From Pseudomonas wenzhouensis (GTDB lineage Bacteria > Pseudomonadota > Gammaproteobacteria > Pseudomonadales > Pseudomonadaceae), in assembly GCF_021029445.1 (NCBI RefSeq), contig NZ_CP072610.1:3472001-3536000 (forward strand): a DNA stretch of 64,000 nt, in the 5' to 3' direction. Both the position numbers and the translations under genes were made by a program. Below the pieces are notes generated by a model that saw only the letters and a list, made by a program, of their open reading frames with translations, did no database searches and had not been told where the DNA came from. Below are positions 45,983 to 54,705 of this stretch, piece by piece. Position 1 is the first letter of the stretch; each line of letters begins with the position of its first letter.

Positions 45983-47533
45983 CTAGCGAATACCCAGCCG
46001 CTTGGCCAAACGGCTGAGGTTGGCGCGATCCAGTCCCAGCTCACGCGCCGCATCGGCCCATTTGCCCTGATGGCGCGCCAGGCACTGTTCGATCAACTGG
46101 CGCTGGAAAGCGTCCACCGCCGTGCGCAGCTCAACGCCTTGCGGCACCGGCTCAGCGCTCGTCAACACGACCTCAACGGCTGCGTGCAGCTTACTGCTCG
46201 GCAAATCCAAATCCTGCACATCGAGGCTGAGAATGCGCGGGCGCTCGCCATGGCGCGCCAGCGCCTTGATCGCAGCGCGACCGATCAGGTGCTCCAGCTC
46301 GCGCACGTTGCCCGGCCAATCATGACCGAGCAGCGCCTTCTGCGCCTCCGTGCTCAGGCGCAGGCTGCGCAGCCCGAGCCGGGCGCGGTTCTCTTCGAGG
46401 AAGTAACCGGCCAGCAGCAGCACATCGCGGCCGCGTTCACGCAATGGCGGCACTGGTAGCGGGTAGACGCTCAGGCGGTGATAGAGATCGGCGCGAAAAC
46501 GGCCGGCACGCACTTCCGCTGCCAGGTCGCGGTTGGTGGCGGCGATCACCCGCACGTCGACGCGGTGCTCGCGATCCGAACCGACACGCTGCAACTGACC
46601 ACTCTGCAGCACGCGCAACAGCTTGGCCTGGATCGCCAGCGGCAGCTCGCCCACTTCATCGAGGAACAGGCTGCCGCCATCGGCCAACTCGAACTTGCCG
46701 CTGCGCTCGCTCATGGCCCCGGAGAAGGCGCCGCGCACATGACCGAACAGTTCGCTCTCCACCAGCGCATCGGGCAATGCCGCGCAGTTGATGCTGACCA
46801 GCGGCCGCTGCGCCCGTGGCGAGGCGGCGTGGATCGCTTCGGCCACCAGCTCCTTGCCGACCCCGGTCTCGCCGGTGATCAGCACGGTCAGCGGGCTGTC
46901 GCCGACCAGGCGAATTTCGCCCTGCAGCTTGCGCAGCGCCGCGCTCTGCCCTACCAGCTCGCGCGGTTGCTGACGCGCCTGCTTGTACAGCTCGGTGAGC
47001 TGGCGCTCGGCCTCGACCCGCTGCGCCAGGCCGCTGATACGCTCGCTGACCTTGACCGTGGCCGCCGCCAGGCTGGCGAAGGCCTCGAGGCTGTCCAGAT
47101 CGAGCCGGCCGAAACTGGTCGGATCAAGCGAATCCAGGGTCAGCAGGCCCCAGAGCTGTTCGTCCAGATAGAGCGGGCAGCCCAGGCAATCATGCACTTC
47201 CAGATGGCCATGCAGCCCCTCGACTAGCCCGTCGTAGGGGTCAGGCAGGCCACAATCGGCGGCGAAACGCGTAGGCCCGGCGTGCTCCAGCAACGCAGCC
47301 AGACGTGGATGCTCGCTGACCCTGAAGCGCCGCCCCAGGGTATCGGGGCTCAGCCCCTCGACCGCCAGCGGCACCAGCACCTCGCCGTCGAGCCGCAGCA
47401 GCGCGACGGCATCGCAGGGGAACAACTGGCGCAAGGCGGCAAGCAGGCGACGGTAACGCTCACCGTCATCCAGCTCACGGGACAAGTCGGCGACCAGGGG
47501 AATCAGGGCTTCCAGCAACGGATTAGCGGTCAT
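45983..47533 (-). CDS. norR: nitric-oxide-responsive regulator NorR/FhpR (sigma-54 activator)
   Basis: The 516-residue protein has the three-domain order of NorR. An N-terminal GAF domain (about 20-170) in relatives binds NO through a mononuclear iron. The central AAA+ domain has Walker A GETGVGKE, the sigma-54 contact GAFSGA and Walker [16 protein letters not shown]-terminal Fis-type helix-turn-helix ends in [25 protein letters not shown]. It faces a flavohaemoglobin gene, with GT-N7-AC sites and a -24 element between, so control of NO detoxification is the clear inference. Confidence 0.94.
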   Translation of the reverse strand: MTANPLLEALIPLVADLSRELDDGERYRRLLAALRQLFPCDAVALLRLDGEVLVPLAVEGLSPDTLGRRFRVSEHPRLAALLEHAGPTRFAADCGLPDPYDGLVEGLHGHLEVHDCLGCPLYLDEQLWGLLTLDSLDPTSFGRLDLDSLEAFASLAAATVKVSERISGLAQRVEAERQLTELYKQARQQPRELVGQSAALRKLQGEIRLVGDSPLTVLITGETGVGKELVAEAIHAASPRAQRPLVSINCAALPDALVESELFGHVRGAFSGAMSERSGKFELADGGSLFLDEVGELPLAIQAKLLRVLQSGQLQRVGSDREHRVDVRVIAATNRDLAAEVRAGRFRADLYHRLSVYPLPVPPLRERGRDVLLLAGYFLEENRARLGLRSLRLSTEAQKALLGHDWPGNVRELEHLIGRAAIKALARHGERPRILSLDVQDLDLPSSKLHAAVEVVLTSAEPVPQGVELRTAVDAFQRQLIEQCLARHQGKWADAARELGLDRANLSRLAKRLGIR

Positions 47534-47547
47534 TTCGACTACTCAAT

Positions 47548-47584
47548 GTTTTTATGACTCGAAAGCATGACGAGTCATAAAGAC
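47548..47584. promoter_or_regulatory. candidate NorR binding sites
   Basis: GTTTTTATGAC (47548-47558) and GTCATAAAGAC (47574-47584) fit the GT-N7-AC core described for NorR enhancers and are spaced 26 bases apart. They straddle a palindrome ATGACTCG … CGAGTCAT (47554-47578). The position between norR and the flavohaemoglobin gene agrees. Confidence 0.55.
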
Positions 47585-47625
47585 AACAAAAAAAGCAAGT
47601 TATTGATATTAATAGATTATTTACT

Positions 47626-47641
47626 TGGCACGTTTACTGAT
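47626..47641 (+). promoter_or_regulatory. candidate sigma-54 promoter of the flavohaemoglobin gene
   Basis: TTGGCACGTTTACTGA has a perfect -24 box (TTGGCACG). The -12 box reads CTGA where TTGC is expected, which weakens the call. The start would lie near 47650, about 75 bases before the ATG and 40-50 bases after the NorR-like sites. Confidence 0.45.
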
Positions 47642-47725
47642 ACGTATCTACCGCCAACGCTAGCACGCCACAACTGGCCAGACGAGCCACACCGGCGTCT
47701 TTATTTGCCTTGCGGAGATACCTTC

Positions 47726-48907
47726 ATGCTGACCCCTGTCCAACGTGACCTGATCAAAGCCACCGTGCCCCTGCTGGAAAGCGGCGGCGAAGCGCTGACC
47801 ACGCATTTCTACCGAATGATGCTCAGCGAACACCCCGAGGTGCGCCCGCTGTTCAACCAGGCACACCAGGCCAGCGGCGACCAGCCGCGCGCACTGGCGA
47901 ACGGCGTACTGATGTACGCGCGGCATATCGACCGCCTCGAAGCGCTCGGCCCGCTGGTGGCGCAGATCGTCAACAAGCATGTGTCGCTGCAGATTCTCCC
48001 CGAGCACTACCCCATCGTTGGCGGCTGCCTGTTGCGCGCGATCCGCGAGGTGCTGGGCGCCGAGATCGCCACCGACGCGGTGATCAATGCCTGGGCGGCA
48101 GCCTATCAACAACTGGCCGACATCCTCATCGGCGCAGAAGAAAGCCAGTACGCGCAGAATGCCGCAGCGCCTGGCGGCTGGCGTGGCGCGCGGGCCTTCC
48201 GCGTAGCACGCAAGGTCGTCGAAAGCGCCGAGATCGTTTCCTTCTACCTGCAGCCTGTCGATGGCGGCGCCCTGATCGACCATCAGCCCGGCCAGTACAT
48301 CGGTATGCGCCTGCAGCTGAACGGCGAAGAGGTACGCCGCAACTACTCGCTGTCGGCCCTGGCCAACGGCCGTGAGTACCGCATCAGCGTCAAGCGCGAG
48401 CCAGGCGGCCGCGTGTCCAACCATCTGCACGACGTGGTTCAGGTTGGCGATGTGCTGGAGCTGTTCCCGCCAGCAGGCGAGTTCACCCTGAGCGCGTCGG
48501 ACAAGCCGCTGGCTCTGATCAGCGCCGGTGTCGGCATTACCCCGGCGCTGGCCATGCTCGATGCCGCGCGGCATTCGGGCCGGCCGATCCACTTCATCCA
48601 CTGCGCACGCAATGCCGAGGTGCACGCCTTCCGCGACTGGGTCGATGCGCATGCCGCCGAGCATCCGCAGATTCGCCATTACGTGTGCTACAGCGAACCG
48701 CGCGCGGGCGATGCGGCCGACGCCGAGGGCTTGCTCAGCCGCGAACTGCTGGAGCAGTGGCTACCGGCCGAGCGCGATCTGGACGCCTACTTCCTCGGCC
48801 CGAAACCCTTCATGGCCCAGGTCAGGCGCCATCTGCAGGCACTGGGCGTACCGGCCGAGCAGAGCCGCTACGAGTTCTTCGGCCCGGCCTCGGCTCTGGA
48901 TAGCTGA
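47726..48907 (+). CDS. hmp: flavohaemoglobin, NO dioxygenase
   Basis: ATG 47726 follows a CGGAGA site and gives 393 residues. The globin domain has Tyr29 (B10), Phe43 (CD1) and the proximal His85 in VNKHVSLQ. The reductase domain follows with the FAD motif RRNYSLSALANG and an NAD site GVGITPALAMLDAA near residue 270, ending FFGPASAL. The enzyme turns NO and O2 into nitrate using NADH. A frame open further upstream to 47567 runs through the regulatory region and is not real. NorR/FhpR control is inferred from the divergent gene. Confidence 0.95.
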   Translation: MLTPVQRDLIKATVPLLESGGEALTTHFYRMMLSEHPEVRPLFNQAHQASGDQPRALANGVLMYARHIDRLEALGPLVAQIVNKHVSLQILPEHYPIVGGCLLRAIREVLGAEIATDAVINAWAAAYQQLADILIGAEESQYAQNAAAPGGWRGARAFRVARKVVESAEIVSFYLQPVDGGALIDHQPGQYIGMRLQLNGEEVRRNYSLSALANGREYRISVKREPGGRVSNHLHDVVQVGDVLELFPPAGEFTLSASDKPLALISAGVGITPALAMLDAARHSGRPIHFIHCARNAEVHAFRDWVDAHAAEHPQIRHYVCYSEPRAGDAADAEGLLSRELLEQWLPAERDLDAYFLGPKPFMAQVRRHLQALGVPAEQSRYEFFGPASALDS

Positions 48908-48925
48908 ACGATGAGGAGGCAAACC

Positions 48926-49177
48926 ATGTACCCGCTGAATCTTCCACCGCTGCAGATCCTGCACCTGTCCAGCCAGTTGCTCTGGGCCGGCCTGATCCTG
49001 CTGCTGGTGGGCCTTCTCGCGGCCTATGGCCTGGAGAAACAGCTGAACGTACCGTCGCTGGTACTGGCGCATAGCCTGACGCTGCTCGGCCCCAGCATTC
49101 TGAAGATCAGCTACGTGCTGCGCCTGGTCGCGCAGCAACGCCTGAAAGACGAGGCAGGTACACATGCAATTGCTTGA
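48926..49177 (+). CDS. small two-helix membrane protein (PpoH/PA2663-like by position)
   Basis: ATG 48926 lies behind a strong GAGGAGG site and gives 83 residues. It has two membrane helices (LLWAGLILLLVGLLAAYGL and SLVLAHSLTLLGPSILKISYVL) with a short positively charged tail. In P. aeruginosa the gene between the flavohaemoglobin and the NnrS-like gene is PA2663 (ppoH), and this one has the same place and layout; the homology is inferred. Its last bases overlap nnrS, so all three genes are probably one NorR-controlled operon. Confidence 0.7.
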   Translation: MYPLNLPPLQILHLSSQLLWAGLILLLVGLLAAYGLEKQLNVPSLVLAHSLTLLGPSILKISYVLRLVAQQRLKDEAGTHAIA

Positions 49178-50339
49178 TCGCCAGCAGGCATTGGCCATCG
49201 CGCCGCTCTGGCGCCTGGGCTTTCGCCCGTTCTTTATCGCCGGCGCCCTGTTCGCCTTGCTCGCCGTCGCCCTTTGGGCGGCGGTGCTGCACGGTCTGAC
49301 GAGCCCTGCAGTGCCAGGCGGCATGCTGGCCTGGCATCGCCATGAAATGCCCTTTGGTTTCGGCCTGGCGATCATCGCCGGCTTCCTGCTCACTGCCGTA
49401 CAGAACTGGACGGGCCGCCCCGGCCTCAGCGGGCGGCCGTTGATCGCCTTGTTCGGCTTATGGCTGGTGGCGCGCCTGGTCTGGTTTATCCCTGTGCCGT
49501 TGGCAATGCTGATCGCGCTACAACTGGCCTTTATCGGCCTGTTGATTGCGCAGATGGCGCACCAGTTGATCGCGGCCCGGCAACGCAACAATTACCTGAT
49601 TTTGCTGGTGCTCAGCCTGCTTGCGCTGTGCCAGGCACTGACACTCACCGGTCTGGCGCAGGGCGATGACAACCTGCAACGTCGCGGAGCGTTGGCCGCA
49701 CTGTGGCTGATTGCGGTGCTGCTGAGCCTGATCGGCGGGCGTGTGATCCCTTTCTTCACCCAGCGCGGCCTGGGCCGGGCCGAGGCCTTTGCCGCCCATC
49801 CCTGGCTGGATCGTTTGCTGCTGGCCTGCGGCGTGCTGGTCGCCGCGCTGTTCGCCAGCGGGCATAACCTGCAGGCCAGCCCCTCGCTGGCCATGCCGTT
49901 CATCGTACTGAGCGTGCTGCACGGCCTGCGCCTGTGGCGCTGGCACCTGCGCGACATCTGGGGCGTGCCGCTGCTGTGGTCGCTGCACCTGGGCTACGCC
50001 TGGCTGCTGATCGCCAGCCTCGGCATGGCAGCCTGGCATCTGGGTTGGCTGACGCAACCCAGCCTGGCCAGCCATGCGCTGGCGGTGGGTGCGATGGGTG
50101 GACTGATCCTGGCGATGATGGCGCGGGTCAGCCTCGGTCATACCGGCCGCGCATTGCAACCGCCGCAGGCAATGGCCTGGGCCTTCGGCCTGCTCAATCT
50201 GGGCGCGCTGATTCGGGTCTCGGCGGGCAGCAGTTGGCTATGGCTGGCGGCGCTCTGCTGGGCCGTGGCCTTCGCCCTGTTCGCCTGGCATTACGCGCCG
50301 CTGCTGTGTCGGCCGCGAGTGGATGGGCATCCGGGGTGA
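49164..50339 (+). CDS. nnrS: NnrS-family haem-copper membrane protein
   Basis: The 391-residue protein has about twelve helices and the NnrS signatures LWRLGFRPFFIAGALFA at the N-terminus, WHRHEMPFGFGLAIIAGFLLTAVQNWTG with conserved His residues, and RVIPFFTQRGLG. NnrS proteins contain haem and copper and protect cells during NO stress. The gene overlaps the end of the preceding small membrane-protein gene by 14 bases and shares the operon led by the flavohaemoglobin gene. The exact chemistry in the family is not settled. Confidence 0.92.
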   Translation: MQLLDRQQALAIAPLWRLGFRPFFIAGALFALLAVALWAAVLHGLTSPAVPGGMLAWHRHEMPFGFGLAIIAGFLLTAVQNWTGRPGLSGRPLIALFGLWLVARLVWFIPVPLAMLIALQLAFIGLLIAQMAHQLIAARQRNNYLILLVLSLLALCQALTLTGLAQGDDNLQRRGALAALWLIAVLLSLIGGRVIPFFTQRGLGRAEAFAAHPWLDRLLLACGVLVAALFASGHNLQASPSLAMPFIVLSVLHGLRLWRWHLRDIWGVPLLWSLHLGYAWLLIASLGMAAWHLGWLTQPSLASHALAVGAMGGLILAMMARVSLGHTGRALQPPQAMAWAFGLLNLGALIRVSAGSSWLWLAALCWAVAFALFAWHYAPLLCRPRVDGHPG

Positions 50340-50356
50340 AACGCCTTGGCCAGAGC

Positions 50357-50409
50357 GTAGCCCGGATGCAATCCGGGGCAACGATTTCCCGGATTGCATC
50401 CGGGCTACG
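50357..50409. repeat. REP repeat pair (CCGGATTGCATCCGG family)
   Basis: GTAGCCCGGATGCAATCCGG and CCGGATTGCATCCGGGCTAC are perfect complements around 13 bases, between convergent nnrS and rimI. It is the cleanest copy in the window. Confidence 0.8.
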
Positions 50410-50427
50410 TCTTAAAACGTAATGACA

Positions 50428-50880
50428 TCAATCGACCAACGTGCAGGCCATCACCAGCGCGTCTTCGCGGCCGCCAACAGCCGGGTAGTAATCGCGACGG
50501 CGTCCCACTTCATTGAAGCCGAAACGCTCGTACAGACGGTAGGCGCTCTGGTTGCTGGCACGCACTTCGAGGAAACACTCGCGCCCGCCCAGCTCGTAGG
50601 CTTCTTTCATCAGGTGTTCGAGCAGGCGCAAGCCAAGACCGCGACCCTGGCTTTCCGGCTTGACGGTGATATTGAGCAGGTGCGCTTCGTCGAGGATCAG
50701 GTTGATCACACCATGACCGACCTGCTGATTGCCTTCGAACATCAGCCAGCAGTTATAGGACTTGAGGCTATCGGTAAAGATGCCGCGCGTCCACGGGTGG
50801 CTGAAGGCGGCGTATTCGATCTTCAATACGGCATCGAGATCCGCCTCGGTCATCGGGCGGAAGGTAATCGCATCGCTCAT
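50428..50880 (-). CDS. rimI: ribosomal protein S18 alanine N-acetyltransferase RimI
   Basis: The 150-residue GNAT protein shows FRPMTEADLDAVLKIEYAAFSHPWTRGIF, the acetyl-CoA loop ESQGRGLGLRLLEHLM, and the C-terminal part LEVRASNQSAYRLYERFGFNEVGRRRDYYPA. It acetylates the N-terminal alanine of S18. It lies downstream of the psi-subunit gene, mirroring the E. coli holD-rimI pair, but here a 140-base gap with a conserved hairpin separates them. Confidence 0.95.
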   Translation of the reverse strand: MSDAITFRPMTEADLDAVLKIEYAAFSHPWTRGIFTDSLKSYNCWLMFEGNQQVGHGVINLILDEAHLLNITVKPESQGRGLGLRLLEHLMKEAYELGGRECFLEVRASNQSAYRLYERFGFNEVGRRRDYYPAVGGREDALVMACTLVD

Positions 50881-50924
50881 TGGGATACTCGGAAATAGTC
50901 ACGATCTTGCGAGCTAGAGCCATG

Positions 50925-50993
50925 CAAGGCGAAAACAGGTGAGGAAGCGGAGTGTACTTTTGTACATGAGCATTCCGAACCTGTTTTCAACGC
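50925..50993. repeat. conserved hairpin repeat, second copy
   Basis: AAAACAGGTGAGGAAGCGGA … TGTAC-TTTT-GTACA … GCATTCCGAACCTGTTTT folds into a long imperfect stem. It matches 39780-39848, but bases in the paired arms differ in compensating pairs. The outer inverted ends of the first copy are not seen here. Confidence 0.6.
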
Positions 50994-51020
50994 AGCAGGG
51001 CCGACGCGCAGCTGATCGTA

Positions 51021-51794
51021 TCAGGCCAGCCAGCGCTGGCGCACGCGCCGCATGGCCTGCCACAGTTCGCGCTTGCGCGTTGGTTCTTCCATCAGCAGTT
51101 CCAGGCCCGGTAGCGCCCAGCAAGCGCCAAGGCCTTCGACCTGCAGCTCGCGGTTGTAGCTGTGCTCATCGCCTTCGCCGGCAAAGCGAATGGCCGGCAA
51201 GCCAACCAGCCACAGGCAGGCGCTGGGCTGCTCTTCCAAACGCGCAGCCACGAAGCTCTGCACGAATTCCAGCGCCGCTTGCGGGCCTTGATCCATATTG
51301 CCGCGCACCAGTAGCGGCCAGCGCACCGGCTCGCCAAGCAACTGCGGGCTGTCCGGCAAGCCGGCGGCGCGTAGCAGATCCTTGAGCAGGATGTACGCCG
51401 GATCGCGGCTCTGGAACGGCTGGCCGGTGGGCAGTTCCACCAGCAGGGCGCAGTCGCCGGCGCGCAGCAACTGCAGGGCAAAACGCGGCGGAGGCAGACT
51501 GACCCGGGCCGGTTTTTCCTCGACAGGTTCCGCCTCGGCCACCGGCTCGACAGCCGCCTGGCGCGGCTGGGCAGCGGGGCGCGGAATCTCGATCTTCGGC
51601 CGCTCGACCGGCGCTTCGCGCACGGCTGCCGGCGTGACAGCAACAGGCTCCGGCACAGGCTCGAACGCTTCCTCCTGCAGCGGCTTGAGCAGCTCCGGGC
51701 GCGACGCCGCCGCGAAGGGCAGTTCGGTACGCGGCAGCCAGGTGGCCACCTGCATGGCGTCGAGGTAGGCGCGACGGCGCTGTTCGGTAATCAC
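51021..51794 (-). CDS. holD: DNA polymerase III psi-subunit-like protein (PA4679 type)
   Basis: GTG 51794 (ITEQRRRAYLDAMQVATWLPRTELPFA), with GGAG upstream, gives 257 residues; a longer frame to 51896 lacks a site. A proline/glutamate-rich linker (about 35-105) joins the N-terminal segment, probably the chi-binding peptide, to the C-terminal domain (FALQLLRAGDCALLVELPTGQPF … ALPGLELLMEEPTRKRELWQAMRRVRQRWLA). Its place directly upstream of rimI equals that of PA4679, reported as a divergent psi subunit of P. aeruginosa DNA polymerase III. The call rests on position and layout. Confidence 0.65.
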   Translation of the reverse strand: MITEQRRRAYLDAMQVATWLPRTELPFAAASRPELLKPLQEEAFEPVPEPVAVTPAAVREAPVERPKIEIPRPAAQPRQAAVEPVAEAEPVEEKPARVSLPPPRFALQLLRAGDCALLVELPTGQPFQSRDPAYILLKDLLRAAGLPDSPQLLGEPVRWPLLVRGNMDQGPQAALEFVQSFVAARLEEQPSACLWLVGLPAIRFAGEGDEHSYNRELQVEGLGACWALPGLELLMEEPTRKRELWQAMRRVRQRWLA

Positions 51795-51900
51795 AGGCGC
51801 TCCAGATAGAGGATGTTCAACAGTGGCGGATTGTCGCGTGAAATGGCCAGAGCGGGAAGCGCCGCAACGAGATTGCGGGCAAACAAAGCGCCCCAAAACA

Positions 51901-51930
51901 AAAACCCCGCAGCTTGCGCAGCGGGGTTTT
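51901..51930. terminator. bidirectional rho-independent terminator
   Basis: AAAACCCCGC-AGCTTGCGCA-GCGGGGTTTT has a perfect 10-bp stem with A and T runs at the ends. It lies between the stop of the carboxynorspermidine dehydrogenase-like gene and the start of the psi gene. Confidence 0.85.
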
Positions 51931-51946
51931 CGGGGTTCACCTGGGC

Positions 51947-53194
51947 TTACTGATCCCAGGGACGGTCGCCGTGCTCATCCTTGATGCGCGTCGGCAGGCC
52001 CATTACGTCCAGCAGCTTGAGGAACGGCTCGGCCGGCAGCTCCTCGACGTTGACCATGCGCTGGGCATCCCACTCGCCACGCGCTACCAGCAGCGCGGCG
52101 GCGACTGGCGGTACGCCGGCGGTGTAGGAAATGCCCTGACTGTCGGTCTCGGCGAAGGCTTCTTCGTGGTCGGCCACGTTGTAGATGAACAGCTCGCGCG
52201 GCTGGCCATCCTTGGTGCCCTTGACCAGGTCGCCGATGCAGGTCTTGCCGGTGTAGCCCGGCGCCAGCGAAGCGGGGTCGGGCAGCACGGCCTTGACCAC
52301 TTTCAGCGGCACTACTTCGAGGCCTTCAGCGGTCTTGACCGGCTGCTCGGAGAGCAGGCCGAGGTTCTTCAGCACGGTGAACACATTGATGTAGTGGTCG
52401 CCGAAGCTCATCCAGAAGCGGACGTTCGGTACGTCGAGGTGCTTGGACAGCGAGTGCACCTCGTCATGGCCGGTCAGGTACAGGTTCTGTTCGCCCACCA
52501 CCGGCAGATCGTCGGTGCGTTTGACTTCGAACATGCGGTTGCTCACCCACTGGCTGTTCTGCCAGCTGTAGACCGTGCCGGTGAATTCGCGGAAATTGAT
52601 TTCCGGGTCGAAATTGGTGGCGAAGTACTTGCCGTGCGAACCGGCGTTGACGTCGAGGATGTCGATCGACTCGATCGTGTCGAAGTACTGTTGTTGCGCC
52701 AGAGCGGCATAGGTGTTGACCACGCCCGGGTCGAAGCCGACGCCGAGGATGGCGGTCACGCCTTTTTCCTGGCATTCGGCCAGGTGCTTCCACTCGTAGT
52801 TGCCGTACCACGGCGGGGTTTCACAGATCTTGCTCGGATCTTCGTGGATGGCGGTGTCCAGATAGGCAACGCCGGTGTCGATGCAGGCGCGCAGCACGGA
52901 CATATTGAGGAACGCCGAGCCCACGTTGATGACGATCTGCGATTCGGTCTCGCGGATCAGTGCCTTGGTCGCTTCCACGTCCAGGGCGTTCAGCGCGTAG
53001 GCCTTGATCTCGCCGGGCTGCTTGAGGCCGCCCTTTGCCTGCACGCTGTCGATGATGGCCTGGCATTTGGAGATGTTGCGCGACGCAATTGCAATGCGAC
53101 CTAACTCGTCATTGTGTTGCGCGCACTTATGGGCCACCACCTTGGCAACACCTCCTGCCCCAATGATCAGAACATTCTTCTTCAATTGTTTCAC
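51947..53194 (-). CDS. carboxynorspermidine/carboxyspermidine dehydrogenase (saccharopine dehydrogenase family)
   Basis: The 415-residue protein has an N-terminal Rossmann fold with NVLIIGAGGVAKVVAHKCAQHND and the middle region VGSAFLNMSVLRACIDTGVAYLDTAIHEDP that recurs in carboxynorspermidine synthases; GFDPGVVNTYAA is the other landmark. The reaction reductively joins aspartate semialdehyde with diaminopropane or putrescine to give carboxynorspermidine or carboxyspermidine. nspC, the decarboxylase of the next step, lies directly upstream in the same direction (104-base gap), so the two form the alternative polyamine route. The name LYS1-like saccharopine dehydrogenase is the older annotation. 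Confidence 0.88.
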   Translation of the reverse strand: MKQLKKNVLIIGAGGVAKVVAHKCAQHNDELGRIAIASRNISKCQAIIDSVQAKGGLKQPGEIKAYALNALDVEATKALIRETESQIVINVGSAFLNMSVLRACIDTGVAYLDTAIHEDPSKICETPPWYGNYEWKHLAECQEKGVTAILGVGFDPGVVNTYAALAQQQYFDTIESIDILDVNAGSHGKYFATNFDPEINFREFTGTVYSWQNSQWVSNRMFEVKRTDDLPVVGEQNLYLTGHDEVHSLSKHLDVPNVRFWMSFGDHYINVFTVLKNLGLLSEQPVKTAEGLEVVPLKVVKAVLPDPASLAPGYTGKTCIGDLVKGTKDGQPRELFIYNVADHEEAFAETDSQGISYTAGVPPVAAALLVARGEWDAQRMVNVEELPAEPFLKLLDVMGLPTRIKDEHGDRPWDQ

Positions 53195-53239
53195 CTCCAG
53201 AGAACTGCGTTGTTGAAAGCGTTTGATGTGTATCGCGAA

Positions 53240-53257
53240 GGTGGGCTGAAGCCCACC
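53240..53257. repeat. short palindromic repeat GGTGGGCTGAAGCCCACC
   Basis: Identical core to 19018-19035, in the gap between nspC and the dehydrogenase gene. Confidence 0.55.
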
Positions 53258-53298
53258 CTACGGGTCATGCAAGGCTGAAGCGGATCGCCACAACGAAG

Positions 53299-54396
53299 TT
53301 ACGACAGACTGGACAGGTAGTCGTCGAAGCCAAACTGGCGCGCCACCTCGACACTACCGTCGAGTTGCTTGACCACGATGGACGGCATCTTCAGGCCGTT
53401 GAACCAGTTCTTCTTGACCATGGTGTAACCGGCCGCGTCGATGAACGACAGGCGATCACCGATCTGCAGCGGTTTGTCGAACTGGTACTCGCCGAAGATA
53501 TCGCCAGCCAGGCAGGATTTGCCGCAGACCATGTAGGTGTGTTCGCCATCGCTCGGCGCCATCTTGGCGTTGAGGCGATAGATCAGCAGATCGAGCATGT
53601 GCGCTTCGATGGAGCTGTCGACCACCGCCAGATGCTTGCCGTTGTAAAGGGTGTCGAGCACGGTCACTTCCAGCGAGGCGCTCAGGGTGATCGCCGCTTC
53701 GCCCGGCTCCAGATACACCTGCACGCCGTACTTCTCGGAGAAGGCTTTAAGGCGCGCGCAGAAGGCATCGATCGGATAGCCCTCGCCGGTGAAGTGGATG
53801 CCGCCACCAAGACTGACCCACTCGACCTGGGCGATCAGATGACCGAAGCGCTCCTCGATGGTGGTGAGCATCTTGTCGAACAGTTCGAAGCTGCCGTTCT
53901 CGCAGTTGTTATGAAACATGAAGCCGGAAATCTGCCCCATGACCTGCTCGATCTTCGCCGGGTCCCATTCGCCCAGGCGGCTGAACGGACGCGCCGGGTC
54001 GGCCAGCAGGTAGTCGGAGCTGCTCACCTGCGGGTTGACGCGCAGGCCGCGGATGGTGCCCTCGGTACGCTCAGAGAAGCGTTCGAGCTGACCGATGGAG
54101 TTGAAGATGATCTTGTCGCAGTTGGCGACCATCTCTTCAATCTCGTCGTCGGCCCATGCCACGCTGTAGGCGTGGGTTTCGCCGGCGAACTTCTGCCGGC
54201 CCAGCTTCAGCTCATACAGCGACGACGACGTGGTGCCGTCCATGTATTGCTGCATCAGGTCGAACACCGACCAGGTGGCGAAGCATTTCAGCGCCAGCAG
54301 CGCCTTGGCACCGGAGTTCTCGCGCACATAGGCGATCTTCTCCAGGTTGACCAGAAGCTTCTGTTTGTCGATGAGGTAGTACGGCGTCTGGATCAT
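53299..54396 (-). CDS. nspC: carboxynorspermidine/carboxyspermidine decarboxylase NspC
   Basis: The 365-residue PLP enzyme of alanine-racemase fold (group IV decarboxylases) has the Lys for the cofactor in LLALKCFATW (near residue 37), SLGGGIHFTGEGYP for the phosphate, EPGEAAI and the active-site CGKSCLAGDIFGEY near the C-terminus. It removes CO2 from carboxynorspermidine or carboxyspermidine to give norspermidine or spermidine. It is the first gene of the pair with the dehydrogenase. Confidence 0.93.
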   Translation of the reverse strand: MIQTPYYLIDKQKLLVNLEKIAYVRENSGAKALLALKCFATWSVFDLMQQYMDGTTSSSLYELKLGRQKFAGETHAYSVAWADDEIEEMVANCDKIIFNSIGQLERFSERTEGTIRGLRVNPQVSSSDYLLADPARPFSRLGEWDPAKIEQVMGQISGFMFHNNCENGSFELFDKMLTTIEERFGHLIAQVEWVSLGGGIHFTGEGYPIDAFCARLKAFSEKYGVQVYLEPGEAAITLSASLEVTVLDTLYNGKHLAVVDSSIEAHMLDLLIYRLNAKMAPSDGEHTYMVCGKSCLAGDIFGEYQFDKPLQIGDRLSFIDAAGYTMVKKNWFNGLKMPSIVVKQLDGSVEVARQFGFDDYLSSLS

Positions 54397-54705
54397 CTCG
54401 TCGCCCCAGCAAGGTCGGCCAATGGAGGGTTTTCAGCCCCCCGGAAAAAGTGGACGCGAATTGTGCCGATAACCGGCGCATATCGAAAGGGCATTGGAGA
54501 TTTTTTGTACAACAGGCGATGACCATTATTCAGCCTGCCTGGGCTGACAGGCTATGAAAGCCTGGTTACAGCCCGATGACGTCACGTCGCGATAAGCTTG
54601 TCCCCGGCATCGCTGCTCCATGCCTCTGATCGATTGGGACTCAAAACAGGCATCGCGCTTGCAGTACAATCCTCCCCTTTTCACTTGCCTGGACCCGGCG
54701 CCTCG
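54397..54705. promoter_or_regulatory. divergent promoter region of nspC and the mks operon
   Basis: No gene is seen. A -10-like TACAAT (54665-54670) lies about 35 bases before the kleisin start. The perfect palindrome TGACGTCA lies near 54578-54585. CAGCCTGCCTGGGCTGACAGGCT near 54532-54554 is imperfectly palindromic. None can be tied to a named regulator. Confidence 0.35.
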
